Below are positions 11,191 through 23,160 of a stretch of DNA of 64,000 nucleotides, piece by piece. Below the pieces are notes generated by a model. That model searched no databases and had not been told where the DNA came from. It saw only the letters and a program-made list of their open reading frames with translations. Within the stretch, counting starts at the first letter, position 1. Each line of letters starts with the position of its first letter. The stretch is from Notamacropus eugenii (taxonomy: Eukaryota > Chordata > Mammalia > Diprotodontia > Macropodidae): contig NC_092878.1 in assembly GCF_028372415.1 (NCBI RefSeq), positions 136,580,750 through 136,644,749 on the forward strand, in the 5' to 3' direction. The position numbers were made by a program, and so were the translations under genes.

Positions 11191-11495
11191 AGACACTTTA
11201 TGAGAAGGGCTAAATTAGGGGCACCAGAGGGAGAACTAGGATTAACAATTACAAGCAGAAACAATTCAATATAAGAAATTCTTAAAACATACCCAAAGTA
11301 GAATGGCCTTATGAAACAATGAGCTTGCAATAACTGGAAGAATTTAAGTAGTGGTGAATATTATAGGAAGAATTCATTTTTCGTATAGGAGGTTGACCTT
11401 GTTGGCTCATGTTTCAACTCTATGATCCAATCATTTTTTCTCAAGGGGCAATGTATCCTAACTGAAAATAAAAAAGGTTTCTCACCTTTATGGTA
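11191..11495. other. Unassigned intergenic sequence
   Basis: No gene or repeat is recognised. Confidence 0.35.
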
Positions 11496-11499
11496 ACGT

Positions 11500-12041
11500 G
11501 GGAGCTACTGGGAAAAAATTTTTTTTGCACTTAGTAGCATTTTTTTCCGCAATTACATGTAAAGATAATTTTCAACATTCACTTTTATAAGATTTTGAGT
11601 CCTAAATTTTTTTCTCCTTCCCTTCCCTTTTCCTCTCCCCAAGATGGCAGGAAATCTGATATAGACTATACATGTACAATCACATTAAACATATTTCTGT
11701 ATTAGTTGTGTTGTGAAAGAAGAATCAGAACAAAAGGGGAAAACCATGAGAAAGAAAAAGAAAAACAAAGGTGAAAATAGTACATTTCGATCTGCATTCA
11801 GACTCCACAGTTCCTTCTGTGGATGTGGATAGCATTTTCCATCATGAGTCTTTTGAAATTGTCTTGGATCCTCACATTGCTAAGAAGGCCTAAGTCTATC
11901 AAAGTTTGTCATCACACATTGTGACTGTTACTGTGTACAATGTTCTGGTTCTGCTCACTTCACTCAGCATCAGTTCATTCAAGTCTTCCCAAGTTTTTCT
12001 GAAGTTTGCCTGCTTATCATTTCTTATAGCACAATAATATT
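11500..12041 (-). mobile_element. Old L1 3' end, part 1 (split by a younger L1)
   Basis: Minus-strand L1 3' UTR and end of ORF2: plus strand 'ttacatgtaaagataatttt', then 'cacttcactcagcatcag'. It is cut at 12041 by a second L1 and resumes at 12684. Confidence 0.8.
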
Positions 12042-12683
12042 TTTAATTTAATTTTATTATTATTTTTTAATGTTTTACAATCACTGCCATAAAATTAAGA
12101 TTTTATCCCCTCCACACCTACTCCCCACTACCCCCCTCCCTCCCCATGACAGCATACAATTCTGTATAGGTTCTACATATACTTTCCTATTGAGTACATT
12201 TTCACTATAGTCATGCTATGTAGTTGAACTAAAATAAATGGAAGAAATCATATAACAAATCAAAACATAACACACACACAAACACACACACACACACACA
12301 CATACAAACAAGATCTGCTACATTCTGCAAATGACTTTCATATTTCTTTCTCTGAGAGTGGAAGGCGTTTTGCCTTAGAAAACCACCATTGGGATTTTTT
12401 TTAATAAGTTCTTGAGTTATTATGAAATTCCAAGTCTACCAGAAAAAACTGTCACACACTGACCACACTGTGGTCGTTGCTGTGCACAAAGTTCTCCTGG
12501 TTCTGCTCCTTTCACTCAGCATCAGATCATAAAAGTCCTTCCAGGCCTCTCTGAAGTCTTCTTGTTCACCATTTCTTATGGCACAATAGTACTCTATTAC
12601 ATTCATATACCATAATTTATTCAGCCATTCCCCAATTGATGGGCATCCCCTTGACTTCCAGTTTTTGGCAACTACAAAGAGTG
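12042..12683 (-). mobile_element. 5'-truncated L1 nested in an L1, 17-bp TSD
   Basis: Minus-strand 3' end of a younger L1, closely like the 3' part of the copy at 48.6-49.3 kb: its reverse A-tail near 12042-12070, 3' UTR with a (CA)n tract, and the last part of ORF2. TATAGCACAATAATATT is repeated exactly at 12025-12041 and 12684-12700. Confidence 0.9.
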
Positions 12684-12800
12684 TATAGCACAATAATATT
12701 CTGTTACATTCATATACCACAAGTCGTCCAGCCATTGCCCAATGGATGAGTATCCCCTCAATTTCCAATTTGCCAGCACAAAAAGAAAACATGAGATGCA
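12684..12800 (-). mobile_element. Old L1 3' end, part 2
   Basis: Continuation of the older L1 after the nested insertion ('cattgcccaatggatgag' on the plus strand corresponds to the reverse of the L1 ORF2 end). Confidence 0.75.
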
Positions 12801-12839
12801 CAGATTTAGAGAATCTATCCCAAATGTTCATATGGTTTA

Positions 12840-12978
12840 TTTGTATTCAACTTATGGTAGAGCCTTCTGAGCTCCTGTTGGTGTGATCAGTCACAGTTGG
12901 ACACACTGTAACTTGATTCTGATGATGTCATTTTGGTCCCCTTTGAGAATGAAGGACAACAAACAATCAGTCAACCAA
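12840..12978 (+). repeat. RTE LINE 3' end
   Basis: Plus-strand RTE terminus: 'gtgatcagtcacagttgg', 'gatgtcattttggtcccctt', 'gagaatgaaggacaacaa'. It is the reverse of the ends seen at 14943 and 33562. Confidence 0.8.
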
Positions 12979-13224
12979 CCAATCCATCTTCTTCATTTTA
13001 CAGTTGATGAAAAGTTCAGCAAGAAGGCTCAGGGGGAGTTTTTTTCATTTATGGTATTTTTTCATTCCTTTCCCCCAGGAACCAGAAATGTTACCTTAGC
13101 ATAAGAACGCAGGGAAATAGTCTAAGTTTGCCTATGTAACCTGAAAAGAGAGATCCCAAGAAGAGACGCAGGAGGTAGCAACAGCAAGAGCACTGATAGC
13201 CTTCCAGAAAACAATAGCAGGAGT

Positions 13225-13430
13225 GCATATAGTACTTTAAGGCAGGCAAAGCATTCTATATATTATCTCATGTGATCCTGGAGAGGAGGTGCTATGATTA
13301 GTTCCATTTTGCAGATGAAGAAGAAAAAAGTCAAGTGACAAAACTAGGAAGTATCTGAGACAGGATTTGAACTCAGGTCCTCCTAACTCCACATCCAATA
13401 ATCTGTCATCTGGCTGACTTGTTGCACAGC
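13225..13430 (-). repeat. MIR-type SINE
   Basis: Reverse MIR: 'tattatctcatgtgatcctg', 'ttttgcagatgaagaag', 'caggatttgaactcaggtcc'. Confidence 0.75.
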
Positions 13431-13436
13431 CTAAAG

Positions 13437-14033
13437 CAGAGGTTTCCAAACTTATTTGACCCACCACTCCCTTTTTAAAAAAATTACACAGCACCTACTG
13501 GAAATCTATTTTCTTTAACCCCTTAAACATTTTTTTAAAATTTGGGTCATTTCAAAAAATATAAAAAATTTTAATGATGCATTTAAATTTAATAATTTAT
13601 TGTGAATTTGTGGCCTTTTTCCTGCATTTAAAGTTTGATGATGCAATATTGCATCATGTAACCATATTGTATTGTATTGTAAATGAGTCATTACATGCAC
13701 ATATTCCTGCCAATGTATGCTAGACTTCCCAACAATAGGCAACATGCTTGCCTGCCAGCTCTTCTCTTGTTAAGACCTGTCAGCGAACTTGACCACTGAC
13801 TTGCATTTTGTGTGTTTATTTGAAAAATAATGTAATCACTACAGTTTTAACTGTTATACAACAGATGAAACATGTACAAATGGTTTTTCAAAATTCTCTT
13901 CTTTCTTTATGCTTCCACTACTACCCCTTATTTTTATTCAACATCCTCCAATTGCACCCAAGGCTACTACCACCTTCCTGGATTGTTCCAGCATCCCTTT
14001 GGGGGCAGTATCACCTACTTTGGGAACCTACTG
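13437..14033 (-). mobile_element. hAT-like non-autonomous DNA transposon (inverted partner of 24531-25133)
   Basis: A 597-bp element whose reverse complement aligns along its length with 24531-25133. The plus strand starts CAGAGGTTTCCAAAC and ends TTGGGAACCTACTG, giving imperfect terminal inverted repeats of the hAT type. No transposase reading frame is present. An 8-bp TSD is not evident, probably because of age. Confidence 0.7.
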
Positions 14034-14365
14034 TAGTCAGTCTTTGTCTTGGAACTTGCCTTATGAGTGATCTCAGATTCAAGAGGTTTGGAGTTCAGGT
14101 ACTGGCCTGCTAAAGGGAGAAGATATCTTGATGCAATCTGCTTCTTATAGAAGGAAAAGGATGGTCAACATGTCTCTCACAGCTGAAGAATTATAGCCAA
14201 TTCATAGGGGGAAGGAGAGCTGAGATTTGTCACTTCTCTCCTCTCCTCCACTCTCCAATTTTACCATGAGTTACTCAGATAGTGCAAATAAAATGGGAAG
14301 GTAATTGCTTGTTCAGCAGCCCCCAAAATATGTTTGCCATCCATCTAGACCACAGAACAGTAACA
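14034..14365. other. Unassigned intergenic sequence
   Basis: No gene or repeat is recognised. Confidence 0.35.
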
Positions 14366-14369
14366 GTGC

Positions 14370-14595
14370 TTTAAAGTTTGCAAAACAGTTTACAAATATC
14401 TTATTTTAATTTCACAACAATCCTGGGAGGTAGGTTCTATCTACTTCATTTTAGAAATTAGGAAAACTGAGGCAGACAAAGGTTTAGTGGCTTGCCCACG
14501 GTCACACAACTTAGAAGTATGTTGGACTAAATTTGAACTCAGGTCTTCCTGAGAGCACATCCAGCCCTCTATATGCTCTACTATCTAGGTGCTTC
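14370..14595 (-). repeat. MIR-type SINE
   Basis: Reverse MIR pattern: 'agtgctttaaagtttgcaaa', 'aggaaaactgaggcagaca', 'gcttgcccacggtcacaca', 'aatttgaactcaggtc'. Confidence 0.8.
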
Positions 14596-14689
14596 TAGAG
14601 CTTGTCTTGAGGGTGCTGCATGTAAGGTTCTTTGAGAAAGAGGAGTCTCATCAGAAAGAGCTCTCTCCTGCTTCTCCTCCTGCCTATAA

Positions 14690-14942
14690 GACCACTCCTC
14701 AGTCTTCTTTGCCAGGTAATCCCAACTAACCATGTTGTCTCCCTGGGTTCTGTCCTGGGCCCTCTTTTCCTAATATCATACTACTTCACTTGATGACTTC
14801 TTCAGCTCCCATGGATTCAATTATCATCTCTGTACTGATACTTCTCAAATCTCCTTACCCAGCCATAACCTCTCTGTCGACCTCCAGTTTCAAATCTCCT
14901 TTTCAGTCAAACTTTCAGTCTCAGACTGAATGTCCTATACTG
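14690..14942 (+). repeat. L2 LINE fragment, part 1
   Basis: L2 3'-region sequence ('gacttcttcagctcccatgg', 'cagactgaatgtcctata'), matching the L2 copies at 23.2 kb and, inverted, 21.5 kb. It is interrupted at about 14942 by an RTE copy. Confidence 0.7.
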
Positions 14943-15632
14943 GTTGGTTATTGTCCTTCATTCTCAAAGAAGACCAAAATGATGTCACTATGCTAGAGTC
15001 AGGTTTCAGTATGTCCAGCTGTGGCTGATCAGACCAATACAAGCTCAGGATGCTCTACCACAGGTCGGGCACGAATAGTCTACGTGATATGCATATTACA
15101 TTTTTTTGAGCTATTTCAATTCTGCTTTGCTCATAAAGCACACCACCTTCTCTGATGTGGGGATGCCATGCTGAGCAGTCCTGTGCCAATATCTCCCATG
15201 TCATACAATCAATTCCAAAGTTCTTAAGAGAAACTTCTTCTGATCTCCATGTGAATGCTTGCTCTGTGTGAGCTCTCCATAAAATAGTCTTTTTGGCAAG
15301 CATACATTTTGCATTTGAACAATGAGGCCAGCCCATTGGAGTTGTCTCTGAAGCAGAGTTTGAATGCTTGGCAGTTCAGTTCAAGTAAGAACCTCGGTAT
15401 CTGGTACCTCACCCTGCCAGGTGATCTTCAGAATCTTCCTAAGTCAATTCAAATGGAAGTGATTCAGTTTTCTGACATAGTGCTGGTAGACTGTCCAGGT
15501 TTCAAAGGCATACAACAATGAGGTCAGCACAATGGCTCTGTAGACCTTCAGTTTGGCCATCACTCTAACACCTTTTCTCTTCCATACTTTCCTTCTGAGC
15601 CTTCCAAACAACAGACATCTTAAGTGCCATAT
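14943..15632 (-). mobile_element. RTE LINE 3' fragment inserted in L2
   Basis: Minus-strand RTE: the plus strand starts with the reversed RTE terminus 'ttgtccttcattctcaaag'. On the minus strand, residues like KLKVYRAIVLTSLLYA and ETWTVYQHYVRKLNHFHL belong to the region after the RTE reverse transcriptase. It carries stops and frameshifts, so it is a dead, 5'-truncated copy. Confidence 0.85.
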
Positions 15633-16490
15633 ATCCAAAATTTAACTCATTCTCATTACCTCCAAACTCTTCCCTCTTCCCAGTTTCCCTATTGTATTAC
15701 TGTAAATGGTACCACCATCCTCCAGTGACTCAGGCTCATAACCTTGGTTTTATCCATGACTCCTCACTCTCTAACCCCACTATTACCAAGGTTTATTGAT
15801 TCCACTTTTATAACATCTGTCATATACATGCCCCTGCTCTCCTTTGACACTACCATCACTACAGTGCAGGTCCTCATCACCTCACACCCTAAAGTCTAGT
15901 CAATGATCTCCCCACCTCAAGTCTCTCTCTACTCCAGTCCATACTCCACTCAGCTGCCAAAGTGAACTTCCTCAAGCACAGACTTGTTCATGTCATGGCA
16001 CTAACTCAATAAATTCCACTGGCTCTCTATGCATTCCAGAATCAAATATAAAATCTATTTGGCATTCAAAGCCCCTCCTAACTTGCCCCTCCCCACTTGC
16101 CCCTCCCCACCTAAGTAAGGTTCTTACACCTTACTCATTCTCACTACCTTTGCCATCCAGCGACTGATATCTTTATGTTACTTGCACAAGACATACAAAC
16201 TTCTGATTCCAGGCATTTTCACTGGCTGTCCACTCTGCCTGGAATTCTTTCCCTACTCATGTTGACCTTCTGGCTTCCTTCAAATCTTGGTTACAATTCC
16301 ACATTCTATAAGAAGCTTTTCCTGATCTCCCTTAATGACAATGATAATCAATGATAATCAATCCATTGATTATCTCCTATTTACCCTGTCTGTATCTGGA
16401 GGGCAGGGACTATCTTTTGCCTCTTTTTGTATCTTCAGCACTAAACACAGTACCTGACACATAGTAAGTGCTTAAAAAGTGATTATTGAT
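15633..16490 (+). repeat. L2 LINE 3' end, part 2
   Basis: L2 continues: 'ccatcctccagtgactcagg', 'cagctgccaaagtgaacttc', 'tggcattcaaagcccctcc', 'ctctgcctggaattcttt', ending 'acacatagtaagtgctt'. It is a long, well-preserved L2 end. Confidence 0.82.
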
Positions 16491-19260
16491 TGACCAACTG
16501 CTGATATGAGCAGGAGGAAATCCTGACTAGGTAGGTGCTAGGAAAAAGAAGGAACAAGGTAAATAGCTATTGAGTCACATGGAACCAACTCATTAATACA
16601 AAAGAATGATTCATTTGAGCTGTCCAAGAGTCATTGCCATAGCTACCTGAAGACACCCTTTCTATTAAGGGCTCAGTTACAGAACCTGAAAATAAAACAG
16701 AAAAAGCTTTAAAAAGCAGAAGGCCCTGAATGACCCAGAGGTAAGAACGAACTGTAACACTGTCTGCTGAAGATTGACAGTGGTTATGACAGAGGAGAAA
16801 GTAATTAGTACCATCTACTGGAGGAAATGTGAACAATGGGAAGCAACGAGGCCAACCTTCAGATAATGACATTGACAAGGACTCATGATGACAAGGTGGC
16901 TAGGACGTTGAAAGATGGTAGAACTCTGGGCCACACATCCAAAAGAATGAGGATTAAGCATGACAATTGGCTCCCATTAAAGAGGTGATAGACTTAAAAT
17001 GCAGAAAGAAGCATGTATTTTTAGACATGGCTGGTCAGTCTAGGCCACCTGCTGGATGATTGCCTCTGAGATCTCCCACTTACTCCCTGTGAACCTGTCT
17101 AGCAACAACAATCAGACATAAGGGCAGACACCCAGAAATCTGGGTTCTTGATTCAGCTATGTATCCCATTGTATGCTCACTATGAAACTGTAAGGCTGGA
17201 AAGCCACACACTTACATATCTGTGAGTAATATTTTTCCTGAATTGTGATCCTTTAAGGATTTGTGTTCCTTCTTAGTACCTCACCCATGATCCCCTCACA
17301 GGACTTTATTTCTTGGGTTTGCCTTTTGTATTTGCTAAATTGGGGATGAGGGTAGTGGAAGGCACAGGTTTAAAAAAGACAAAGGATATTTATGTTATGA
17401 TATATCACTTCTATTTCAATGTAACATTAGTAGGCTAAATTTAAATTTGGGTACTTACTGAACAATACTGCCAAAGAGAAGGTGAAAATATACCACATCA
17501 TTTTCTACTAAAAAAAGCATTTCAATTCACTATGATAAGACCAGTTTTCTTGACTCAGTGTCCCTGAGTTCTCTGACTTCCTCTTTCCATGCAACTCATT
17601 AGATCCAGTACCTTGATGTAGCTCCCTAGCATGGGTGCATAAAAGGTCTCACCTACATATGGTCAGTACCTTTCAGAATTGGGGGTAGTCTGAGATCACT
17701 TGAGTGGCTATACCCTGACAACTGACTGACCAGACCTAAACTAAGTGCCACTGTACCTTTGATGGGTTTGGACAAGATAAACCTCCTTTGTTCAAAGATT
17801 TATGAGCGCATCATTTCATACTCATATCAAAACCAAATGGGAATGAATATAGATCATTTATTTTTTAAAAGTGTGAAAAATGCCCGGGATTTAACATGGA
17901 TATAATTTGTATTTTAAATCTTATTGCTAAGATATATGTTGTATAATAAAATAATTTTTAAATGATTTCTTCCAGGAGAAGAGGACAGAGACAGTGATTT
18001 TAAAAAAAGACTCATGACCCCTGCTTCAAATAAAGGGCAATGAGAGGCAGAGTACTGAAGGGAGGAAAATTACTGGTAGAAACAAAATAAATCACAAAGC
18101 ACAGCTATGGAGCTAAATCTCAGGCTTGTTCCTTATGAAAATCCCACCCAAGGAAGTACTGTGAGTCACAGAGACTGTCTAGGTTCCTAAATGGAAGTGT
18201 ACAAGCACTCTTGTGCTTATACAATAGACAGCAGTCCTTTCTTTGTCCTTTACTATATATTCCCATGTTTTCAAGTCTTGTGACTTTGAGAACTTATAAG
18301 GTGAGCTGATAGCCATCCTTAAGGAACTACCAAATGCTAAAGTTGCTGGATTCCACCTGGGCAAGATCCAGAAAAGTTATAGGTACCCAAAATATATAGA
18401 AACCCTTCATGTCAGAAGAAACAATTTGCCACAAGTTTTATCTAGGTGAAATCTGTTACAGCTATTTAGAGAATAAAAGAACTAGCGATTTCTGCTCATG
18501 GTTGGGGATCACAGGAAAACTTATTCCTTACAACAGAGCTTTATGCCCTGTGTCCTAGAAATCCTATTTTATACAATAGCAAAACAAGAATGGTCCAGGT
18601 ATACTCCATGGTATCTAGATGTCACACAGCTCTATGAAAGTGGGACCAAGGCATCTATAAGCTCACATGATTAGGAAATATGATCTTCAAATTGGCCCTA
18701 AGTGTTCTTCTCTTGGTGGGGAAAGACACAGGCCACCACCTTTCCAAATTTCCATGTGACTAATCCAATATGTATTAAAAGAACACATGTGTTATGTATG
18801 ACAAGACAGTCATACATACATCTGGAAAAGTATAAGTCAGTGACTGCAAGACAGGATCTAAGAATGGATGCTTAAGAGATAGTATCATTTTATTAATCAC
18901 GATGCAGATAGTTTTAATCTCTGTGGTATTACCTGATAGAATTGCAACACTCATACCTACATTTATTTCCTTGAGGGTTAAGATACTAAGAAGAATGAGT
19001 GTTAGTGTATCAATGTGCTATGAGGTGGTGTTTGGTGGTGTGTTTTTGAGGTGGGATTCAGGGTAAGCTGTGTCTGGCCAAACTAGATAATGGCCTGAGC
19101 CAATGTCTCAGTGTTCTTGGAAACTGCATACAACTGAAAACCACAGATAACAGACAGGCAGCATACCGCAGAAAGACTTGGGTTCAAATCTTACCTCTGA
19201 AAAAGACTGTCTATATCCCTGGCACCATCACTTAACCTCTAAGTGCTCCAAGCAAATCTC
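16491..19260. other. Unique intergenic region
   Basis: About 2.8 kb in which I recognise no gene, RNA gene or confident repeat. Reading frames are short and featureless. It is one of the longest repeat-poor stretches left of EIF4E. Confidence 0.4.
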
Positions 19261-19262
19261 TC

Positions 19263-19525
19263 AAAGACAGCTAGGTGGGGCAATGGATAGAGTCAGAAAG
19301 ACCTGAGTTTAAATCCTGCCTCAGACACTTACTAGCTGTTTAATCTTGGGAAATTCACTTAACCTCTCTTTGTCTCAGTTTCCTCAACTCTAAAATGGGA
19401 GTGATAACAGAACCTACCTTGCAAGGATGTTCTGAGGATCAAATGGGATAATATCTGTAAAGTGCTTAACACAATTCCTGGCACATAGTAGGTGCTTTAT
19501 AAATGTTAGCTATTTGGATTACTAT
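19263..19525 (+). repeat. MIR-type SINE with tRNA head
   Basis: Plus strand: 'cagctaggtggggcaatgg', 'gacctgagtttaaatcctgc', 'cagacacttactagctgt', then an MIR 3' half 'gaggatcaaatgggataat' and 'ggcacatagtaggtgctt'. Confidence 0.85.
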
Positions 19526-19529
19526 AAAT

Positions 19530-21200
19530 CACAAAGCAGATGTTGGTTGTCATTGGGAGTAGGAGAGTCTCCAGTGGATGGGCTCCTGCTGTGAATGAAA
19601 TCACAGATTCCATCAAAGCCAAAACTAAAACAAAACTATAAAATCCTCCCCATATTCAGTAGAGACTCTCCTTGATATCATCAGAAGACCTGAAGGAACA
19701 CTGAAAAATGGAGAGTGTTGGAGAGACACACAGACAATTACTCCTGTTAGGAATGCATTTCCTATTTTTAAAAAAATCCCTCTTTGCATGTACACCTTTG
19801 CCCTCATTCCCCCACAGTCTCATTGCCTGCCAATGCTGAAGGCATCCTGCATTTTTTGGGACAAAATGACTGAAATAGAGAGTGAACCCATTGAAGTATT
19901 CACAAGCTTAATCACATGAACTTCTGGGCTGCAATAGCACAGAATAGGAGACAAGGAAGAGACAAAGAGTCAGGATGGCACATGTGCTTTTTTGGTTTTC
20001 CAGAAGGAGAAAGCTGTGGCTACAGAAATGAACAATAGGACCCTGGAGTCAGCATCAACTGCATATGGTTAATTTTCTGCTGGAGTTTCCTTGTCTCTAT
20101 CGTCTTGTCCAATTTCAAGCACTGGAATTGTTATGGAGCCCAGAGAGTCCTGAGATGCTGCATGCTCTATCAAAAGACCCTTCTCAGTTCTGGGTTCTTT
20201 CATGTAGTGCATCAGGAGCCTGAATTCAAATGGGAGAGGTTTAAGTTCCTATTCTCACACTCTTTGGTTCTTTACATCCATGGACCTGACTCCCCACTCC
20301 CAAGTAAAAATTTACTTTAAGCTTAAGAGTTGGCTTATATCATGGGTCTATCCAAAGAAAGGAAAGGAGAAAGGTACTCAATGCACAGCATAATTCAGAT
20401 TTGGGAGAAGTATTTCTATGAAGAAAATAAATGCTTAACACAGAAGGGCTCTCATGAGTGGGCACTGATCAAAAAAATTTAAATAAACAGCAGCAATAAT
20501 TACTCTGAGGCTGACACTGAAACCCTTCAAAACATAAAGAATTTGCTAGAACACCTGAGCAGTCATTTTACATTTCACTTCAGCACTGCACTGGTTTACT
20601 CATAGTATATATCTTCTAGCAAGCCAAGCCAAGCCAAGAATCAGGCTCATCCTTGATCCAGGGGTCACATTCTACAAGCACACTGGTGTAGTTATCAAGA
20701 ATGTCTTCCAAAGTGCAGCCAGTATGACTGAGAAGCCAAGATCTCCAGTTGAACTTGCAAGGTTACCTCTAAACCTGGATCTCAAGATCAATGTTTGGTC
20801 ACTTAGGATCAGACAATGAAACACAAAGTAGAAGTAGAGAGAGTTCAGGCTAAAACTTTTGTCAGCTGAGCTCCCTTGCCCTAGCTGGGCAAGTCTCACC
20901 ATGGTGTGGAAAAAGAAGAAGGGCCATCCTTCTACCACACTTCACAGGAAATTCCAGTTACAAGATGCTACCAAGAGGGTAAAAGGAAGAGACACATAGG
21001 GTGGAGTCACTCCTTTTTTCAAAGTCTTCCTGTTCTGTAGCCAATAAAAGGCTTGCTTCATCCTCCCATCATCAAGCACTGAGCTAGCACAAGGTCACCC
21101 AGAAACAGCCAGAGTAGCTCTTTGCATATCTTATTACAAATACATTGGCTAACAGGACATTTGTGAAACATGAAGCTTCTCCAACAATCTGAGAAGGCTT
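19530..21200. other. Unique intergenic region
   Basis: About 1.7 kb with no recognisable gene. It contains a short 'aagccaagcc' tandem near 20620. No confident repeats. Confidence 0.35.
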
Positions 21201-21204
21201 AAAG

Positions 21205-21770
21205 CTAAATGATATGATCAGGGCTACATTTTAGGAAAATCATTCTGGTAGCTGTATGGAGGGTGGAATAGAGATGATTCAGGGAGAGCAATAATTAGGA
21301 AGCTCTTGCAATACTCCATGCAAAAGGTGATGAGGACCAGACCAGAGAGGTGTCCATGCTAAGTGGGGAGAAAGTATGGATGTGAGAAATACTGGTGAGG
21401 TAGAATTGACAAATTTTGGAAATAGATTAAATAGGTGGGGTGAGGAAAAGTAAGGAGTCAGGGATGACTCTGAGGTTGCAAACCTGGGTGACTAGAAGGA
21501 TGGTCATGCCCTTAACAGAAATAGGATAGTTCAGAAGAAAAGAGGGTTGGGGAGGAAAGATAATGAGTTCTGTTTGTAGACATGTTGAGTTTGAGATGTC
21601 AATGGGACATCTAGATTGAAACGTCCAATAAGCAGTTGGTGATATGGGATTGGAGCTCAGGAGAGAGAACAGGATTGGATATATCAATATGGTGTCATCT
21701 TCATGGAGGTGGTAAATAAAAGTATGGGAGCTGATGATATTACTGAGAGGGACAAAAGGGATGAGAGAAG
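21205..21770 (-). repeat. L2 LINE fragment, inverted
   Basis: The reverse complement reads as L2: 'gacatctcaaactcaacatg' lies at about 21580-21600, and the flanking text matches the L2 copies at 14.8 and 23.3 kb. Confidence 0.75.
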
Positions 21771-21900
21771 AGGAGAGAGGAAAGAGGGAAAGGGAAGAGA
21801 GAAAAGAGAAGAGAAGATGAAGGAAAGGCTAAGGTTTTGCAGGATGCCTACGCTCAGTGGGCAAGAAGAATGTGATGATCCAGCAAAGAATGCCAAGGAG
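21771..21900. repeat. Purine-rich (GA/GGA) tract
   Basis: Low-complexity GAGAAG/GGAAAG run, mainly 21755-21830. Confidence 0.6.
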
Positions 21901-21907
21901 TAGTCCA

Positions 21908-22848
21908 GCAGAAAGACTTCGCCTGGCCTTTGCTTTCTCACACAAGCCAGCTCAGCACCAGGTAAGTTGCAGCATTTTAGCTTCTAGCTGAAAGAACCAG
22001 AGGCCATAACACCCAAAGCCTCAAGTTCAAGGCCAAAAACTGTGAGACAGAGCCCCTTCTTCTCTAGAAGCAGAGATATACTTTAAAAGCTAGGAAAAGG
22101 GTGATCACCATGGTTAAGAAGCAAAGCAGAAAAGAAAAGACCATAGAATCTTTCCATGGGGACAAGGACCAAAATATGAACATCAAAGAGATCAGCATTG
22201 AGACTGTACTCTCATCTGAAACTTCAGAAGGAAATATGAACTGGTCACAAGCACAAAGAGCATTCTTGGAAGAGCTGAAGAAGGATTTTAAAACCCAAAT
22301 TAGAGAAATGGAAGAAAAACTGGCCAACGATTTTAAAAATATGAAAAAAGAAATCACAGAAGAATTTAAAAGGAAAATTGGACAAATGGAAAAGAAAGCA
22401 CAAAATATAACTGTGAAAATTGGACAAATGGAAAAGGAAGTAAAAAAACTAACTAGAGAAAATAATTCCTTAAAAGGAACAATTGGACAGATGGAAAAGG
22501 AGATGCAAAAGTTAACTGAAGTAAACAATTTGATAAAAATTAGAATCAGGCAAGTAGAAGCTAATGACTCTCTGAGACATCAAGAATCAGTGAAACAGAA
22601 TCTAAAGAATGAAAAAATAAAAGAAAATGTAAAATATCTGATTGGAAAAACAAGTGACCTGGAAAATAGATCCAGGAGAGAAAATCTAAGAATTATTGGT
22701 CTGCCAGAAAGCCATGATGAAAAAAAGAGCCTGAACAATATCTTCCAAGAAATCATCAAGGAAAACTGCCCAGAAGTCCTAGAATCAGAAGGCAAAATAG
22801 TCATTGAAAGTATCCACCATTCACCTCCTAAAAGGGATCCCAAACTAA
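21908..22848 (+). mobile_element. L1 fragment: end of 5' UTR and most of ORF1
   Basis: From 21908 it aligns with the 5' UTR of the L1 at 42.72 kb and continues into ORF1, which starts at 22110 (MVKKQSRKEKTIESFHGD). The reading frame stays open to 22849 and covers the coiled coil (repeated IGQMEKE heptads) and the start of the RRM (RIIGLPESHDEKKS). L1 similarity stops abruptly at 'gatcccaaactaaaaa' before the C-terminal domain. With no ORF2 or 3' end it is a gene fragment; the cause (deletion or premature polyadenylation) is not clear. A MIR follows. Confidence 0.82.
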
Positions 22849-22894
22849 AAAATAAATGCTTAGTCTTTTCCTTCCCTCTCTTCCTTTATTTAAA

Positions 22895-23048
22895 CATTGT
22901 CATCCTCAATTTCCTCATCTGTAAAATGGAGATAATAATAGGACTTTCCTCTCAGGGTTGTTGGAAGGATCAAATGATTTAATATTGCAAAGCACTTTGC
23001 AAAGCTACATAGCATCCTCTATAAATGCTAACTATTGTTATTATCCTA
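22895..23048 (+). repeat. MIR 3' half
   Basis: 'cctcatctgtaaaatggaga', 'gggttgttggaaggatcaaa', 'ctataaatgctaactattg'. Confidence 0.85.
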
Positions 23049-23067
23049 AGGCAGAACTCTGACCATG

Positions 23068-23160
23068 TCAGTCAATTAATCAATTAACATTTATTAATCA
23101 TCTGCTATATGCCAGGTATAGTACCAAGGAATGGGGATATAAAGAAAGGCATGTAAAAAA
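23068..23160 (-). repeat. L2/MIR 3' end, inverted
   Basis: 'caattaacatttattaatca' and 'tatgccaggtatagtacc' are the reversed common L2/MIR terminus. Confidence 0.65.
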
